From NCBI GenBank assembly GCA_021234155.1, contig JAJEKV010000034.1, positions 8,412,028 to 8,476,027 of the forward strand: a stretch of DNA of 64,000 nt, in the 5' to 3' direction. Below, in pieces: positions 28,650 through 40,839 of this stretch (the stretch's first letter is position 1; every line of letters begins with the position of its first letter). The stretch is from Isoetes taiwanensis (Eukaryota; Streptophyta; Lycopodiopsida; Isoetales; Isoetaceae). A model generated the notes under the pieces. It worked only from the letters and a program-made list of their open reading frames with translations. It made no database searches and had not been told where the DNA came from. Both the position numbers and the translations under genes were made by a program.

Positions 28650-29832
28650 GACATTACCTACTAGAGTTGAATCAATTACACTTGCAAACCCAAAATGCTC
28701 AACCCATCGGCTTTGTCCAAGAATAGAAGTCGTGCCCATGGCTTTACGCCATTCGGTCGTAGTAAGATTATTTTCTCTTCTCAAATTTTCAGCTACCTTG
28801 TTTCCTTTCTCTCTTTTTCCTTTTTGCTATTTTATTTGAGAGAATTACCATTCTTGCGAGGTCTTACCATGCTTTTCTTAAGGGATATAGTTGGATAGCT
28901 TAAGAATAAACATGTTATACCAATATCCAGATCTTGCTTATAAGTTGGTTCATCAATGCGCCAAATCGATAGACACGGTACATGCAAGGCATGCGCAGGT
29001 TCTGATAATTCAAAGTGGGCTCCATTCTATTCTGTTTTTTGCTAACCATCTTGTTTGTCCGTTTGCTTCTTCGAAAGTTTGTTAGAGGCGGAACAATTTC
29101 TTTTATTGAAACCTAAAGCGAGATCGGATACATGGAATGCAATCATTGATGCCACTACCAAGCTGAGAAGGTAAGATCATACTTCCACTTGTTTTGAAGG
29201 AATGAACTTTAAGGGGCATGAAGCTGGACTAAGTTTACATTTTTCAAACATCCCAAAGGCAAATATGAATATATCATAGAGAATTGGCAAATATCCGAGG
29301 TTGTTGTTAGAATACAATTTTACTAGATACGGGCGTCTGGAGGAGGCCTGAGTGTCGATCAATTGCAGTAGCAAGATGTAGTGTCATGGTGTACGATGAT
29401 TTTTTGGATATGCACAACATGGTAAAAAACTGCCTTGCCTTAAAATATTTTGAAAAAATGCAAGGTAATGGTGTGGTTCTAGACAGGCTTGTCTTTCAAA
29501 GCATCATAAAAGCATTCTGGTACAGTAACTGCCATAAAATGAGGGAAGTGCATTCGCCTGTTTGCTTCTTGAAAACAATCTTCAGTCAAACACGGTTATA
29601 AGGAGTGCCCTCCTTGATATGTCTGAGTGCCCTGCTTGACATGTCTTGATATGTATGAGAAGTGTAGAGAATCAAGCGAGGCACATAGAATCTTTGATAC
29701 ATTGTTGGATCGGAGTGTACTATCATGGATTTCAATTCTTTCTGTGTTTATCAGACATGACCAGAACTCCTTTGCTATAGAAGAATCCTTTTAGCCTCGC
29801 GCAAACACTAGAATATCTTTGTGCTTCTAGTA
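28650..29832 (+). pseudogene. PPR protein pseudogene, tandem copy 1
   Basis: Frames between 28891 and 29815 give successive PPR-like pieces: DLAYKLVHQCAKSIDTVHARHAQVLIIQSG, then TWNAIIDATTK, then ALKYFEKMQGNGVVLDRLVFQSIIKAF (29386-29601), then ALLDM...CRE..EAHRIFDTLLDRSVLSW. The order (helix-turn-helix repeats with a VH..I..SG element, then NAL/NAII, then a D..F..I.KA motif) is that of PLS-type PPR proteins, which bind organellar RNA. The frame changes several times and no start or C-terminal E/DYW motif is preserved. The first ~745 bp is repeated after the solo LTR. Confidence 0.65.
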
Positions 29833-31402
29833 TGTGACGCTCCCTGAATATATGGCGCTCGAGGGCATATACATCTGAGGACTTCCCCTTCCATGGCAAT
29901 CAGCTCACCATGGCCGGGGCCCTCCGATCTAACTTTCGGACCATCCGTAAAGAGAGATGCGGGTGAAGGACACGGAGGTGTCATTCGCCCACGCCTTCAA
30001 TGGGACTCTAAGTTCGCGGGCGTGAATACATGTTAGCACAAAGATAAATCATATATAAATAACCACCATGAAGGGTGGCCCATCCATCAAGTACTAGCGG
30101 CCAAAGAATATGCATCTAATCTAAGGAAAACACCCCAAACCCCGTGATTCTACCCCATTCGGACTCACTGTGAGGATGGACTCCACTTCGATCTCAAGAG
30201 ATCAACAGATGCCGGTATAACTTTGGCGTTAGGCGGCATAGAATGCGGTGGCTAGGGTTGTCCACTCCATCCACCCCTCCTGCACACTTTGCGGATGGAG
30301 TGAATCATGCTATGGCATCACTATAGCCTTCGAGGCTTGAGACTCAAGGTATCACCCTTCGAGCTTACTCCGGGGGTTCATGAAGCTGGTCGGAGAGGCA
30401 GGTGGGAAGTGTCCCCTTCCCGGGGATGCAGCGGCGGTTCCATGGGTGAGCTAGAGGGAATCGTGCCGCATCGGCTGACCCAGCATCCGTGCGGGCCCAC
30501 TCACCCTAAATCTACTCAAAGCATGGGATGCCCCATACGGGTCACACCTCTCGCACCCGGTGGAGTGTCGGACCCATACCCGACCCTACGTGGTGGCTAT
30601 CGGGGGGCCTAGCTTCTTTGTAGGAGTCCTGGGAGCCTTGTATGCATTGCAAGACCCCACCCCCACTTCACCACTCGTCCCTTCTGCGGTGCTAAGCAAT
30701 CCCATAGCATCCATGACTCGGTGGTCTCTTGGCACGCCGCAACTAATGGGAATATCTGAGGGGCTCTATCTAGGAGCATACTACAATACATGGGCTCGAG
30801 GGTCTCTACCCCGTAGAAATCCCCATCTCAGGAGTGCTAACTAAGCAAAGAACTACTAAACCATCAAAAAGCACATCTGAGAGACTAGAGATAAGAATAC
30901 TCACCATATCAATCAAGGGTTAGCCCTAACGGGGTAAAACCACCCAGAAAAAAGGAAAACACATCACGGAGGAGAGGTGCTATGCTATAAATCATCAAGG
31001 TAACCTACTGACTAACCGTCAAATCGGTCTTGGGCTGCTCCAGCTCGACTAACTTAAGTGCGCCTGGCGGCTGCTTCTCCTCCTCCATCTCCAATTGCTC
31101 TTAATTCGAATTGGGGCACAAAAGCCCTAATTTGGGTGTCCAAAATGGAAACCCTGCCTTGCCCAATCGATTTGGGCCAGGTGGCATGTCATTAATTAAC
31201 TAATTTGGTATTTTAGCCCTTTTTAATATTAGGATAAGACCTAAATTCGAATTAGGGTTTTGGGTTAGGTTTCCCACCTTTATAATTTAATTATTAACAT
31301 AGCTAACCTTAGCTTATGAATAATTAATGTGCCATTAATTATTCATAGTGACGTGTCATGTATTTATACTTAAATATGCGTATAAATATGTGGAACATCA
31401 CA
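29833..31402 (-). mobile_element. Solo LTR with 5-bp target-site duplication
   Basis: The 1.57 kb element starts TGTGACGCTCCC and ends GGAACATCACA. It is flanked on both sides by TAGTA (29828-29832 and 31403-31407), a perfect 5-bp target-site duplication. No internal retrotransposon sequence is present. By its termini and shared internal words it is a distant relative of the Ty3 LTRs at 42281 and 53219 and lies in the same orientation (minus). It is an LTR-LTR recombination product. Confidence 0.85.
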
Positions 31403-32158
31403 TAGTAGGACATTACCTACTAGAGTTGAATCAATTACACCTGCAAACTCAAAATGCTCATTGTCTAAGAATAGAAGTCTCGTACCCCTGACTTTACGCC
31501 AATCTGGTCGTAGTAAGATTATTTTCTTTACTCAAATTTTCAGCTACCTTGTTTCCTTTCTCTCTTTTCCCTTCTTGGTATTTTATTTGAGAGAACTACC
31601 ATTCTTGCAGGTCTTACATGCTTTTCTTAAGGGATATAAGTAGCTTAAGGATAAATGTATTATACCAATATCTAGAGATCTTGCTTATAAGTTGGTTCAT
31701 CAATGTGCAAATCTGATAGACCTAAGGCATGTCGTGGGTTACGATAATTCAAAGTGGGCTCCATTCTATTCTGTTTTTTGCTAACCATCTTGTTTTGTCT
31801 GTTTTGCTTCTTACGAAAAATTTGTTAGAAATGGACAATCTCTTTATTGAAACCCTAAAGCGAGATCAGCATACATGGAATGCAATCATTGATGCCACTA
31901 CCAAGCCTGGAGAAGGTAAGATCGTTTGTCCACTTGTTTTTCAGAATGAACTTTAAGGGCATGAACGCAGACTAAGTTTACATTTTCAAACATCCCAAAG
32001 CGGTATATCATTGAGCGGGGTAGAAGACTCCATGAATATATCATAGAGAATTGGCAAATATCGAGGTTGTTGTTAGAATACAATTTTACTAGATATGGGC
32101 ATTTGGAGGAGGTACAGTGTCGATCAATTCTGATAGCAAGATGTAGTGTCATGGTGTA
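31403..32158 (+). pseudogene. PPR protein pseudogene, tandem copy 2 (truncated)
   Basis: It aligns with 28650-29395 from ACATTACCTACTAGAGTTGAATCAATTACAC to GTGTCATGGTGTA. It carries the same PPR pieces in broken frames (LAYKLVHQCANLIDL..., RDQHTWNAIIDATTKPGEGK). The second half of the repeat unit is absent. A segment of about 55 bp (near 32000-32040) not seen in copy 1 interrupts it. Confidence 0.65.
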
Positions 32159-32319
32159 ACGATAATTTTAAGTAAAAAAACTTTCGGGGAGATATGACTT
32201 TGGTGACCTGGAGTTCTCAACTCCGAAAAAGTGAATGGATTGATATTGTGTAACTTAAGCAAGCTTAATGGTTGGAGATTTGCATTTTGCTCCATGGAAG
32301 CTTCGATAAATGTAATATT

Positions 32320-33146
32320 TTTTTTTTTTGAAGAACGTGTTTTTACTTCATTATACACTCAAAATATTACAAAGTACTTCGGAGTAAGAAATGTCCCTGA
32401 AGCATCAATCACTTTTAGATGATCACTCCATATTGGAATTTTAATCACGATCAGGCCAATTGGAATCTGAAAAGCAATTATACAACTTCTTCTGAATTTC
32501 TTGAAGCACCATCACGAGAAAAATACGCTTATCATAAAAAGACCTTTGGCGCCTTGGCTTCCATACACTCCATATTAGCCAAGACTTTGCCATGTAAAAT
32601 GCAATCCTTTTAGAAGCGAGTCCAGCGATTTGGATAAATACCCAAAAAAGTCTTCGACTATCCAAAGATATTCCAAAAGAAACGCCAGCGGGACCTAAGA
32701 CTACTGCGACTCGCACACAAATATAAGCGGTGCTCCAATGTTTCAATGCAAGCTCATACATTGGGCAAAGTGGGCTTACTCGGCTTAAGCGATGAACCAT
32801 TTGATTAACTCTCAAAAAGCGATGAATCACACCAAAAGTAGAACATTTACCTTTGGAGGATTATATTTAGACCAAACAAGGTTCGGATGGAATGCCATTG
32901 AGAAGGCAAAGTGCAGTAAAAGTGCCATTTTCGAGGAAGGTGATAAAGTACTTGAGGAGGTAAGCAATCAGTAGCATGAACTTACTAGCTTCTTGCCTTC
33001 TTTAATACCTTGAACAAAGTTCCAACATCTCTTGTTACCCACCTCTTTAATTAGAGGAAGAGCACTTGCTACATAAGCCCATATATTGATATCTTTATCC
33101 AACAACCCATATGTCTCTTGAAACCATTGCCAAGGAGCAATGTCAG
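32320..33146 (-). mobile_element. 5'-truncated LINE with 13-bp target-site duplication
   Basis: TAAATGTAATATT occurs directly at both edges (32307-32319 and 33147-33159). The left edge continues into a short T-run, the poly(A) tail of a minus-strand insertion. The minus-strand frame 32441-32830 gives a zf-RVT-like C-terminus (RLSRVSPLCPMYELALKHWS..., then a W.IW-type segment). The insertion is therefore a ~0.83 kb 3' fragment of an L1-type LINE made by target-primed reverse transcription. Confidence 0.85.
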
Positions 33147-33477
33147 TAAATGTAATATTGCAATTTAGGACTTTGCATTTAGTGCACTAGAAAAATCATT
33201 AGGATTGTATATTCCTATTATTGTTCATATTATTCTATAAAACCATAGAAGGTGGAATTCTAGTTACTGCGGTTAACTAGACAAATGTTAAATTTGAAAA
33301 GGGTAACAATGATAAATGGGTCTATTTTTTATCTTTTCTTTGTGGCCATTGATGCGCAAAATATTCCCTCCATTGTGCCGTCAAGATTTTTCAAGGGAAA
33401 ATTTGCTTTACAAGTTTCAATAGTCTTGGCATTTGTTTCCAAACCATTCTTTGGAGCAATTAAATAAAACACGCTAA

Positions 33478-33858
33478 AACCATTGTCCGGCAGACATTGA
33501 TGTAAGGGCTACTCAGTCCAACTCCGATAGAGGTAGCGCACTACCCATAAGCACAAACTGCGGTGTTCTGGAACAAACCTTTCAAAAACTGGTAGACCAT
33601 CAGAATGGCAGAGCATTTTGCCACAACTTTCAAGCAAGCAATCCCGACAAGCGGCTATCTAGGCATACTGGATTTCTTAGAGCCGGTCGCATGAAAATAG
33701 CAAAGGGGAAACGTCACGAAGGCTGGTGTGAATCCATGGCCGGATTTGCACCAATAGCAGGGTTTCGGCTCTGGAGGAAGGTCGACTCCTTCGCATGCAA
33801 TCACAACTGTCTGCCTTATCCAGTCTCTACAAATTGCAAACTATCTTTCTTTTTTTGA
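33478..33858 (+). other. Open frame of 126 codons without a start codon
   Basis: The frame is open from the TAA at 33475-33477 to TGA at 33856-33858. No ATG occurs in the first ~80 codons. It reads like ordinary protein (CHNFQASNPDKRLSRHTGF, EGWCESMAGFAPIAGFRLW) with several Cys and His. It could be an exon or a captured gene fragment. I do not recognise it, and chance is possible. Confidence 0.25.
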
Positions 33859-33953
33859 ACCATTGCAAAAAAAAAGCCATCCAAAATACACAAATAGAAA
33901 TTTGACCTTCAAGTGCAATTAAGTTGTTCAAACATATCAAAATATACGCTTTA

Positions 33954-34540
33954 GTGCTTCAATTTGCGCTTAACTTCACATTAATTTGTGCCTCACACTT
34001 CTTACCATACAATAACCACTGAAGGGATGCTAATATAAGTGAGTAAAATATCATTGTCACTCATTTGCACATTTAAGACATATGAGCAAAAAAATGCCAA
34101 GAAATTTATGGGGGGATTTCAATCAACTTTATGCCAATGGGATTCGATTTCTTGGTTTTGCCAAGGCACAAACTAATGTGATTTAAGACATATGTTGACA
34201 TTTGATGGTTATTCTGAATCCCTCGAATTTTGACCAATTATTTTTAGTATCACAAAGAAGCTTAACTACTCCAAGAAAATACACATAACTCCTTCATCAA
34301 ATGTCTAATGTACACATTGTAAATGCTTTTCAAAATTAGCTTTGAATGTGACGTGTATAACAATAACAATTTTTATATATTTGATTCTTCAAATATTTGA
34401 TTTCCAATTCCCGAGCATATTGTATGTACATATATTTTCTGTCAATAACATGTATCCTACCCAGGATGGCCTTTGTAAAATTTTATAACTATTAAACTTA
34501 TGCTCGATAAAAACCCAGCAACGCTAGGCACTTTTTCTAG
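33954..34540 (+). mobile_element. Non-autonomous Helitron 3' region, copy 2
   Basis: It aligns with 25054-25680 at high identity; its (AT)n run is shortened. It ends with a slightly degraded hairpin (CCCAGCAACGCTAGG), CTTTTT-CTAG and then T. The flanking DNA differs from copy 1 on both sides. The pair therefore defines one transposed family with a fixed 3' end. Confidence 0.75.
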
Positions 34541-37500
34541 TGGTGTGATAAACTTGTGGTCTTTCCCTTTTACTAGGCATCAATGCTACTTATCTACTCA
34601 ATTTCTCTAGTATCTAAAATACATTTGAGCTCCCGTATAAAATACATCTGAACTCATATTTCAACCTTCCCTTGAGTATGTCCCATGCAAAGAGAACTTC
34701 GGAAGTCTCCATCCATCCCAAAGCTTTTCCCTATATACACTTAGAAATATAAATCTTTGGAACCTCAAACCTCAATTTCTCTACACTAGGTTGATCTCTT
34801 GGAGAAACCAACTTTCAACTTTGCAAAGAATCACAATTCTGCGAAGAATGCTCCCTTTTGTTGCAAAATGTAAAAGATATATACAGCGGTAGCTATCTTT
34901 GCTAATTAATGCCTATTACTAGCCCAAAACATTTTCTACATTAGCGGCTTGTATTTCACACATGAAGATGTAGTATATGCATTGTAACCATGCATTGATG
35001 ATATGATCATCGACAAGGCTGCGATTAATGCCTATTGCTAGCTCAAAATGTCTGCGTTAAGCAACTTGTATTTCACACATGAAGCGGTAGTATATGCATT
35101 ATAACTATGTATGTTGACGATCGATCATCCGCGGTTATGCAAGCTGCATTTCGCATCACAAAATCGGCTCCAAGCGGCATTTTGAGATTAAGCGGCATTG
35201 GTTTGTTACACTACAATTTGGAGGTTGAGATTTGGCGACATCTTGAGGTTTATTCAACTCATATGAAATATGAGTTTATTTAACTCACATGCAATAAAAT
35301 AGATCAAAGAACTTCATAAGTTCCATATTACGGGCTGCAAACCCGTCTGGAGCACCATTTGAGCAAAGGGGCACTAACTTGACTTTGTTTATGCGGGCAA
35401 TAGTTGGACCACTCATTTACTTTTCGATGATAGGCTAAATTAGTAGGTCCATGAGACATCCCTCTTGAAATACACTAGACGACAACCAAAAGAATTCTTG
35501 CCTATCTTAGAGCACTATAAAAGGTCGGATGGCGACCATTATTAATGCGCTTACACTAGTGCGAGAATTGGCGAGGACATGACCTTCTAGAGAAAAAGGT
35601 ACATGTCATTATTGTAATTACATGGGCATCCAGAAAGTAAAGCCTTTTATTAGCCGGTACTCTGAACACCGAACTCAAGGCTTTATGCGCAGGAACAAGA
35701 GAAAGATTTGGCTGCTACATGTTATCAGGATCTACAACTTTATACCTGGATAACTCAAAGTGGCATTAAGCTAATAAAAGATCACAAGTGGCATCCAAAT
35801 ACCAACTTCGGATCTGTTTTTGTTAGGAAGCGACTTGGAATCTCCCCTTGCACCTCGGTACTATTCCACTACATATCAGCTCGCAGATGGAATAAACAAA
35901 AGTACTTGGTGGGTCTAAATTTCAAGACATAAATCATCTCTTGAGCATTCATTCTTTAAAGATAAAAGGGGATACTCATACTTCATATTGACTCTTGTAG
36001 ATCTTGAGCTCAGTTGTTAGGAGTTCTGCTAGTTGCTTTTGTAAAGTATTGATCAAGAAAAAAGTAATTTCCACCTATCGCATTGCAGAACTTCTCGACC
36101 CCATATTCTTTAGCACGCATTATCTAGGTTGGCTTAACTGATGAAGGTTTAAATATAATGACATGAAATCTGATGAGAGAAGAGCGAATGATTGATTGAT
36201 TGATCTTATTAACATCTATAGTGGCAGTTTGTCTCTTGGGGCTAACAAAAATACATGTATAGTTATTATACAGCTAGGGACAAGTAAGGATGCTCCGCTA
36301 AAGACATGTAAGATTCTAAATATTGAAAATTGCTGCAAAATATGGCACAAATATGCTTTTTCTTCACAAATGATTGCTTATGATATTTATCGAGTTGTCC
36401 TTTTATTCTTTTAGAGACCCTCAAGGAGAGGCCACAAGAGCCATGTTGTATGGTCCTAGTTTTATCCAGCTAAGTACATGAAAGAACTTTCCAGATTTCT
36501 TTAATGTTCTTGGTTTCTCGATAGAAATTAAATTCTTTAGATGTTGATTTGCCCTAGAAGTATCATCTCTAATCTTAACATGGCATTGAAGAAAGAAGTT
36601 TCTAGGAAGAGTTGAGGGGATGACCAACATCAGGAGATCTAATCATCTAGCTTATCCATATATCTCAGAGTTTTCAAATGCTTCTTTCAAAAAAGCTTTA
36701 GCTGTACTTGTGGTATCAAAGCACAAAGAATGCAACAAGATGCAGACTTGTACTTTGAAAAGCTAGGTCTTAGAAAGGAGGAAGGGCATTCTTTTGAACC
36801 AGCATTTAAAAGAAATACTTACTTTGTAACTTCATGATTGCAATAAATATTAACGCAACTTGTGTTAAGAGACTATATTGCTCTTCCGAGAAGGCAAGTG
36901 CTAATGCTTGTTTGTCTATCGTGGTAACAATGGGTTTATTGTGGCACATTAGATGATCAATGTTAATAAGGCAGATACCATGACATCTCTTGCGAGAACT
37001 AGAGTTTAATGGACATGCATAAGTAAGTGCTCATGCTTTGAATAAAGAGATTAAGCATAAGGACCTGTTGAACTCTGAATCTTTTGAATGACAAAAGGCA
37101 AGTTTTGATTGTTCTTGCTATGCGTACTTTTCAAGTACAATAAAATGTCTGACATACCATATAGATGACCAAGCAGGAACACCCAATGAACGCAGCAGCT
37201 ATAGAAGAAAGCATTAAGCATGCAAAACAAGCAATTGATTTGTACCAAGGATTGCCAGACTTTGTATATTAATCTTGATTATTATTAACATAACATGTTG
37301 ACAAATTCAATTGAGGCCCATATGTACTTGGTTAAATGCAGATGGCTCAGTAGATGCTTCTTCGATAAGTTTTGTTCTTCGATAAGTTTTTTTGCAACAG
37401 GTACAATATCTGGTACAATATCTGTGTTTTTGTGTTCAATGAAGTGCTTATCAACAATTATCTTAAGAGTGGACTGAAAATAGTCCTCATGACTGATAAT

Positions 37501-37759
37501 AATGGTAAGACATGGTTTTCTAAAGACGGTTGCTTCTTTAAAAAAGAAGAAGCAAGATGTGGGAATAAAATTTAATGAGCTTGATTTTGGAAGTGCCTCA
37601 CAAAGACATGGATGCAAGTAAAAGATATATTCAAATATCAAAGTTGCAAAATTAGAAAATGACTGACCCTTTTGTCTATGTTTTTTATGGTATTTACACT
37701 TCTCACCTCATATCTCCTTGAATGCAACACTCTAGGTGCCCAAGTAAGTACGATCGTGG
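34541..37759. other. No recognisable gene; one 120-bp tandem duplication
   Basis: At 34905-35128 two copies of a ~120-bp unit start ATTAATGCCTATT(A/G)CTAGC and contain CTTGTATTTCACACATGAAG. Small open frames at 35708-35932, 36196-36414 and 37285-37641 have no secure family. The region is AT-rich with stops in all frames. Confidence 0.45.
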
Positions 37760-37919
37760 TATTTAACAACCACTGCCATGTTTGAACCAGAAAAAATACA
37801 TGAGGTTTTTGTGGACAACAAATTTTTTAGTGAGTGTCATGTTAAAACCACATTGAGAAAAAATACACGGAGTTTTTTTTGTTTCATGCTGGTTCAAACA
37901 TGACGGTGGTTGTTAAATA
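37760..37919. mobile_element. MITE-like element with 31-bp terminal inverted repeats
   Basis: 37760-37790 and 37889-37919 are reverse complements over 31 bases with two mismatches. The outermost two bases read TA on both sides, compatible with a TA target duplication as for Stowaway/Tc1-mariner MITEs. Inside the arms a ~25-bp direct repeat (GAAAAAATACA(T/C)GGAG-like) is present twice. There is no coding capacity. Confidence 0.7.
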
Positions 37920-37988
37920 AGACGCTGAAGTAAGTATTGTCACAATGCGGAAATGGCATGTGATGTACTACCCTTATAGCAAAAAAAG

Positions 37989-39905
37989 TCAAGTTTTGAG
38001 ATGATATGCCATGTTCAAAATCGATTTCGGAAATCTGTTTAGCTGATATTTTGCACGTCCAATGAGGTCTACAATACACTCAAAATGCTCTAGAGATGGA
38101 GTCACAGAACCATAATTTGTTATCGGGAGAAAGTAATGACAACCTTCATCTACCAGTCCTATATGACTGCAAGAAGACAATGCATTAAGCAAAGTGATAG
38201 CAGCTGGTTAAACCAGCAGGTTTTACTCCTTTTGACATTTATTTGCTTAAAGAGCAGAAGGGCTTGTTTGCCTCTTCCACGTTGACCATATGCTGCAATA
38301 AGTGATGTCCAGGATACCACATCTCTTTGGAGGTGCATTTTTCTGCAAGAGCATCCAAATTTATCTCCTTGACAATGATGCATGCATGAATGAATCTTCC
38401 TTCAGACAACGCTGGAAGATCAGCACCTGAAGAAAGAATACTAATGACAGATAACTGGTTTGCCTGCAGACCTTCTCGCCACAGGTTCTGGAGCATGGAA
38501 AAAAAAATCCTTACCAACTTCCAAGCTGCACATAAGCTGCAATGGTGCTGTTCCAAGATACAATATCCCGACCACGCATAGATTTAAACACAACTTGCAC
38601 ACTATGCAGAGTCTCAGATTCAATATACATGTTGATAAGTGACTTTTCTATAATAGTATCTGAATCTATGCCAAGAGAAATGGCCTATGCATGAACCAGC
38701 TTGCCCTCTTCTAGTGTTGATAACAAAGCACATGCACCAAGGATATTAGAGCAAGCTACCTTATCTGCATTCATTATGTTATGTTGCATTTGCTTGAAAA
38801 CCTCAACTGCTTCAGCATTTTCATGCTGGACATATGCTACAATTATTGTTGTCCAGCAAATGTCGCTCCTTTGTGATAATATATTGAACACCTCGTGCAA
38901 GCGTGTCTTCCAGGTTATCACACATATTGACTAAGACAAAACCCACATAAACATTAACTTTCAATATGTTGGCAAAACTGTAAGTATGGACCAGCTTGCC
39001 CTGTGCTGCCATTGCAATGTTGGCACATCCATCAAGGATGATAACAAGAATGGTTTCTTGCACTTTCAATCCTGATTCAAGCATTTGCCACAACAGAACA
39101 AGAGCTTGCCTTGTCCGACCATGTTGCACATATGCTGCAAGCATAACGGTCCATGAAACCTCATTCTTAGCTTGCATAACATTAAACATAAACTGCCCTT
39201 GGATTTGACTCCAACAACATACATGTTCACTATAACAATGATATCTGAACTAAATTAATTTTGATAATTCTACAGTGCACAAGCCTGCCCTCTGGAAGCG
39301 CTTCTGACATCTCATAAAGATCTAGGATAGTAACAGACATGGATTTATCCAACTTCTGGGCTTCAATCAATCAGCATTTGATCAAATAGATACTTGGCCT
39401 CCAAGACATGGACATGATCAGCATAAGTGGCAATCTTTGTAGACCATGCAACAATGTCTCTTTGAAAAATTCTGTTAAAGGTCGCCCTTGAATCTCTTAT
39501 GCTTCCACATTTTCCGTATATCCTAACACGTGCAGTTGCTACAGAAATACCCAAATTAAATCCATATAAAATGCTATACACATGGATAAGTTTTGCTGCC
39601 CTGAGATCAGATAAGCTAGCACAAGATTTCAGGATTGTTAAGAATGCGATCTTATGTGGCTTCACACCTTCCTCCAGCATATAACAAAATAATCTCAATG
39701 CCTCTTTCCCATGTCCACTCTGAGCAAATGCTGCAATTACAGCAGTTCAGGAAAAGATGTTTTTTGAAAATAATCTGATAAACATGGCATATGCATTATC
39801 CAAAGCCTCACATTTCCTATACATCTGCACTAAAAGGTTCACCAAAATTGTAACATAAGTAATCAAATTTACTCCTCGCAATCTGTGAATGGATAAAATC
39901 AAGTC
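37989..39905 (-). pseudogene. PPR (PLS-type) protein pseudogene
   Basis: Minus-strand frames together cover at least seven PPR-type repeats. From N to C: a VHV.SILYGFNLG..VATARVRIYGKCGSIRDSRATF segment (39363-39698), SWTVMLAAYVQHGRTRQALVLLWQMLESG (38821-39189), CWTTIIVAYVQHENAEAVEVFKQMQ (38685-38921), VVSWTSLIAAYGQRGRGKQALLLFKQI (38159-38383), and a final LSSCSHIGLVDEGCHYF...HFECIVDLIGRA (37989-38192), the pre-E region typical of PLS proteins. No E+/DYW domain follows. At least five frameshifts break it. Family role: organellar RNA binding, often C-to-U editing. The protein is not intact as read. Confidence 0.8.
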
Positions 39906-40838
39906 CACTTGAAGATTCCCAATATCAAATCTCTTGAGAAATAGATTATGGGCGGGATCTTTCCTTATTCTTGTTCCTATTAGGATTCTTATGTATATAC
40001 CGGAGTCACAATGGCCATGGTTTCTATATCCTCCGTCAGTATTCTTTTCGTGTCGTCACAATAATAGTTTTGACAACATTCTTGGCTCCATCGATTATCT
40101 AGATGATACATGGCATATTTGCGTGGCACATAAGGCGTTGTACCTGTTCTCCATGTCACAGTAGTGCCTGTTTACCAAACATTCCTAAGATGTCAACAGC
40201 ACATATAGTATAGTAAAGAAAAGGCACATTGCATTCTGCCCTTAGATCCAATGGGACATTCCCATATGGTGCTGTTTCAAAACCAGAATATCCTGCTTGC
40301 ATTCTTGTTTTCTTACTAACATTCTGATTTTTTACATGACATTCTAGGCTCAAGAGATTAGCCGCATGGCACCTGGCATAGAATGCAATGTTCCTGCCAT
40401 GGCGTAGAGTGAAATGTTCCTCTTCTCCATGTTACAAGAATGTCTGTTGACCAGATATTCTTGCGATGCGAACAGTACAGCACGACATTGTTTCCACCCC
40501 AAGAATGTCTGGTACAAAATTCCTGTATACATGTCATGAGGTGGCAACACATGTCGAGCTTTCTTGTGGTTTAGCCACCTTGTAGTACTAAAAGGGGTCC
40601 TAAAATTTTTGATGTGTCTCTTGCTACCTACTTATTGAGGTGTCACTCATCTTGCATATATGATATGCGCAAGAAATGTGGCATAAATATTGCTCTAGAG
40701 TCATTCTTCATCCTCCACAAGAATGAGGTCCTCACCATCTACTTCTCTAATTTTCTCTTCTTTAGATTCCACAAGTTCCGGGGTATATCTCCTCCTTACT
40801 CACTTCTTCAACTCCATCAACATTTGAACTTCTTTTGC
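39906..40838. other. Upstream region of the TauE/SafE gene
   Basis: No clear gene here. It may hold the first exon(s) or promoter of the TauE/SafE gene that starts near 40840. I could not identify a hydrophobic leader exon with confidence. Short direct duplications occur near 40180-40440 (GTTTACCAAACATTC and GTTGACCAGATATTC contexts, GGCATAGAATGCAATGTTCC). Confidence 0.35.
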
Positions 40839-40839
40839 A

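Noticed and set aside
30307-30844. Overlapping frames of 60-101 codons on both strands
   Set aside because: They lie inside the solo LTR and have no family resemblance.
36196-36414. Possible DYW-like C-terminus of a PPR protein
   Set aside because: APLKTCKILNI...IAYDIYR vaguely follows the 'TPLR..KNLR.C.DCH...RD..RFHHF' pattern, but the zinc ligands HxE and CxxCH are absent and no PPR repeats precede it.
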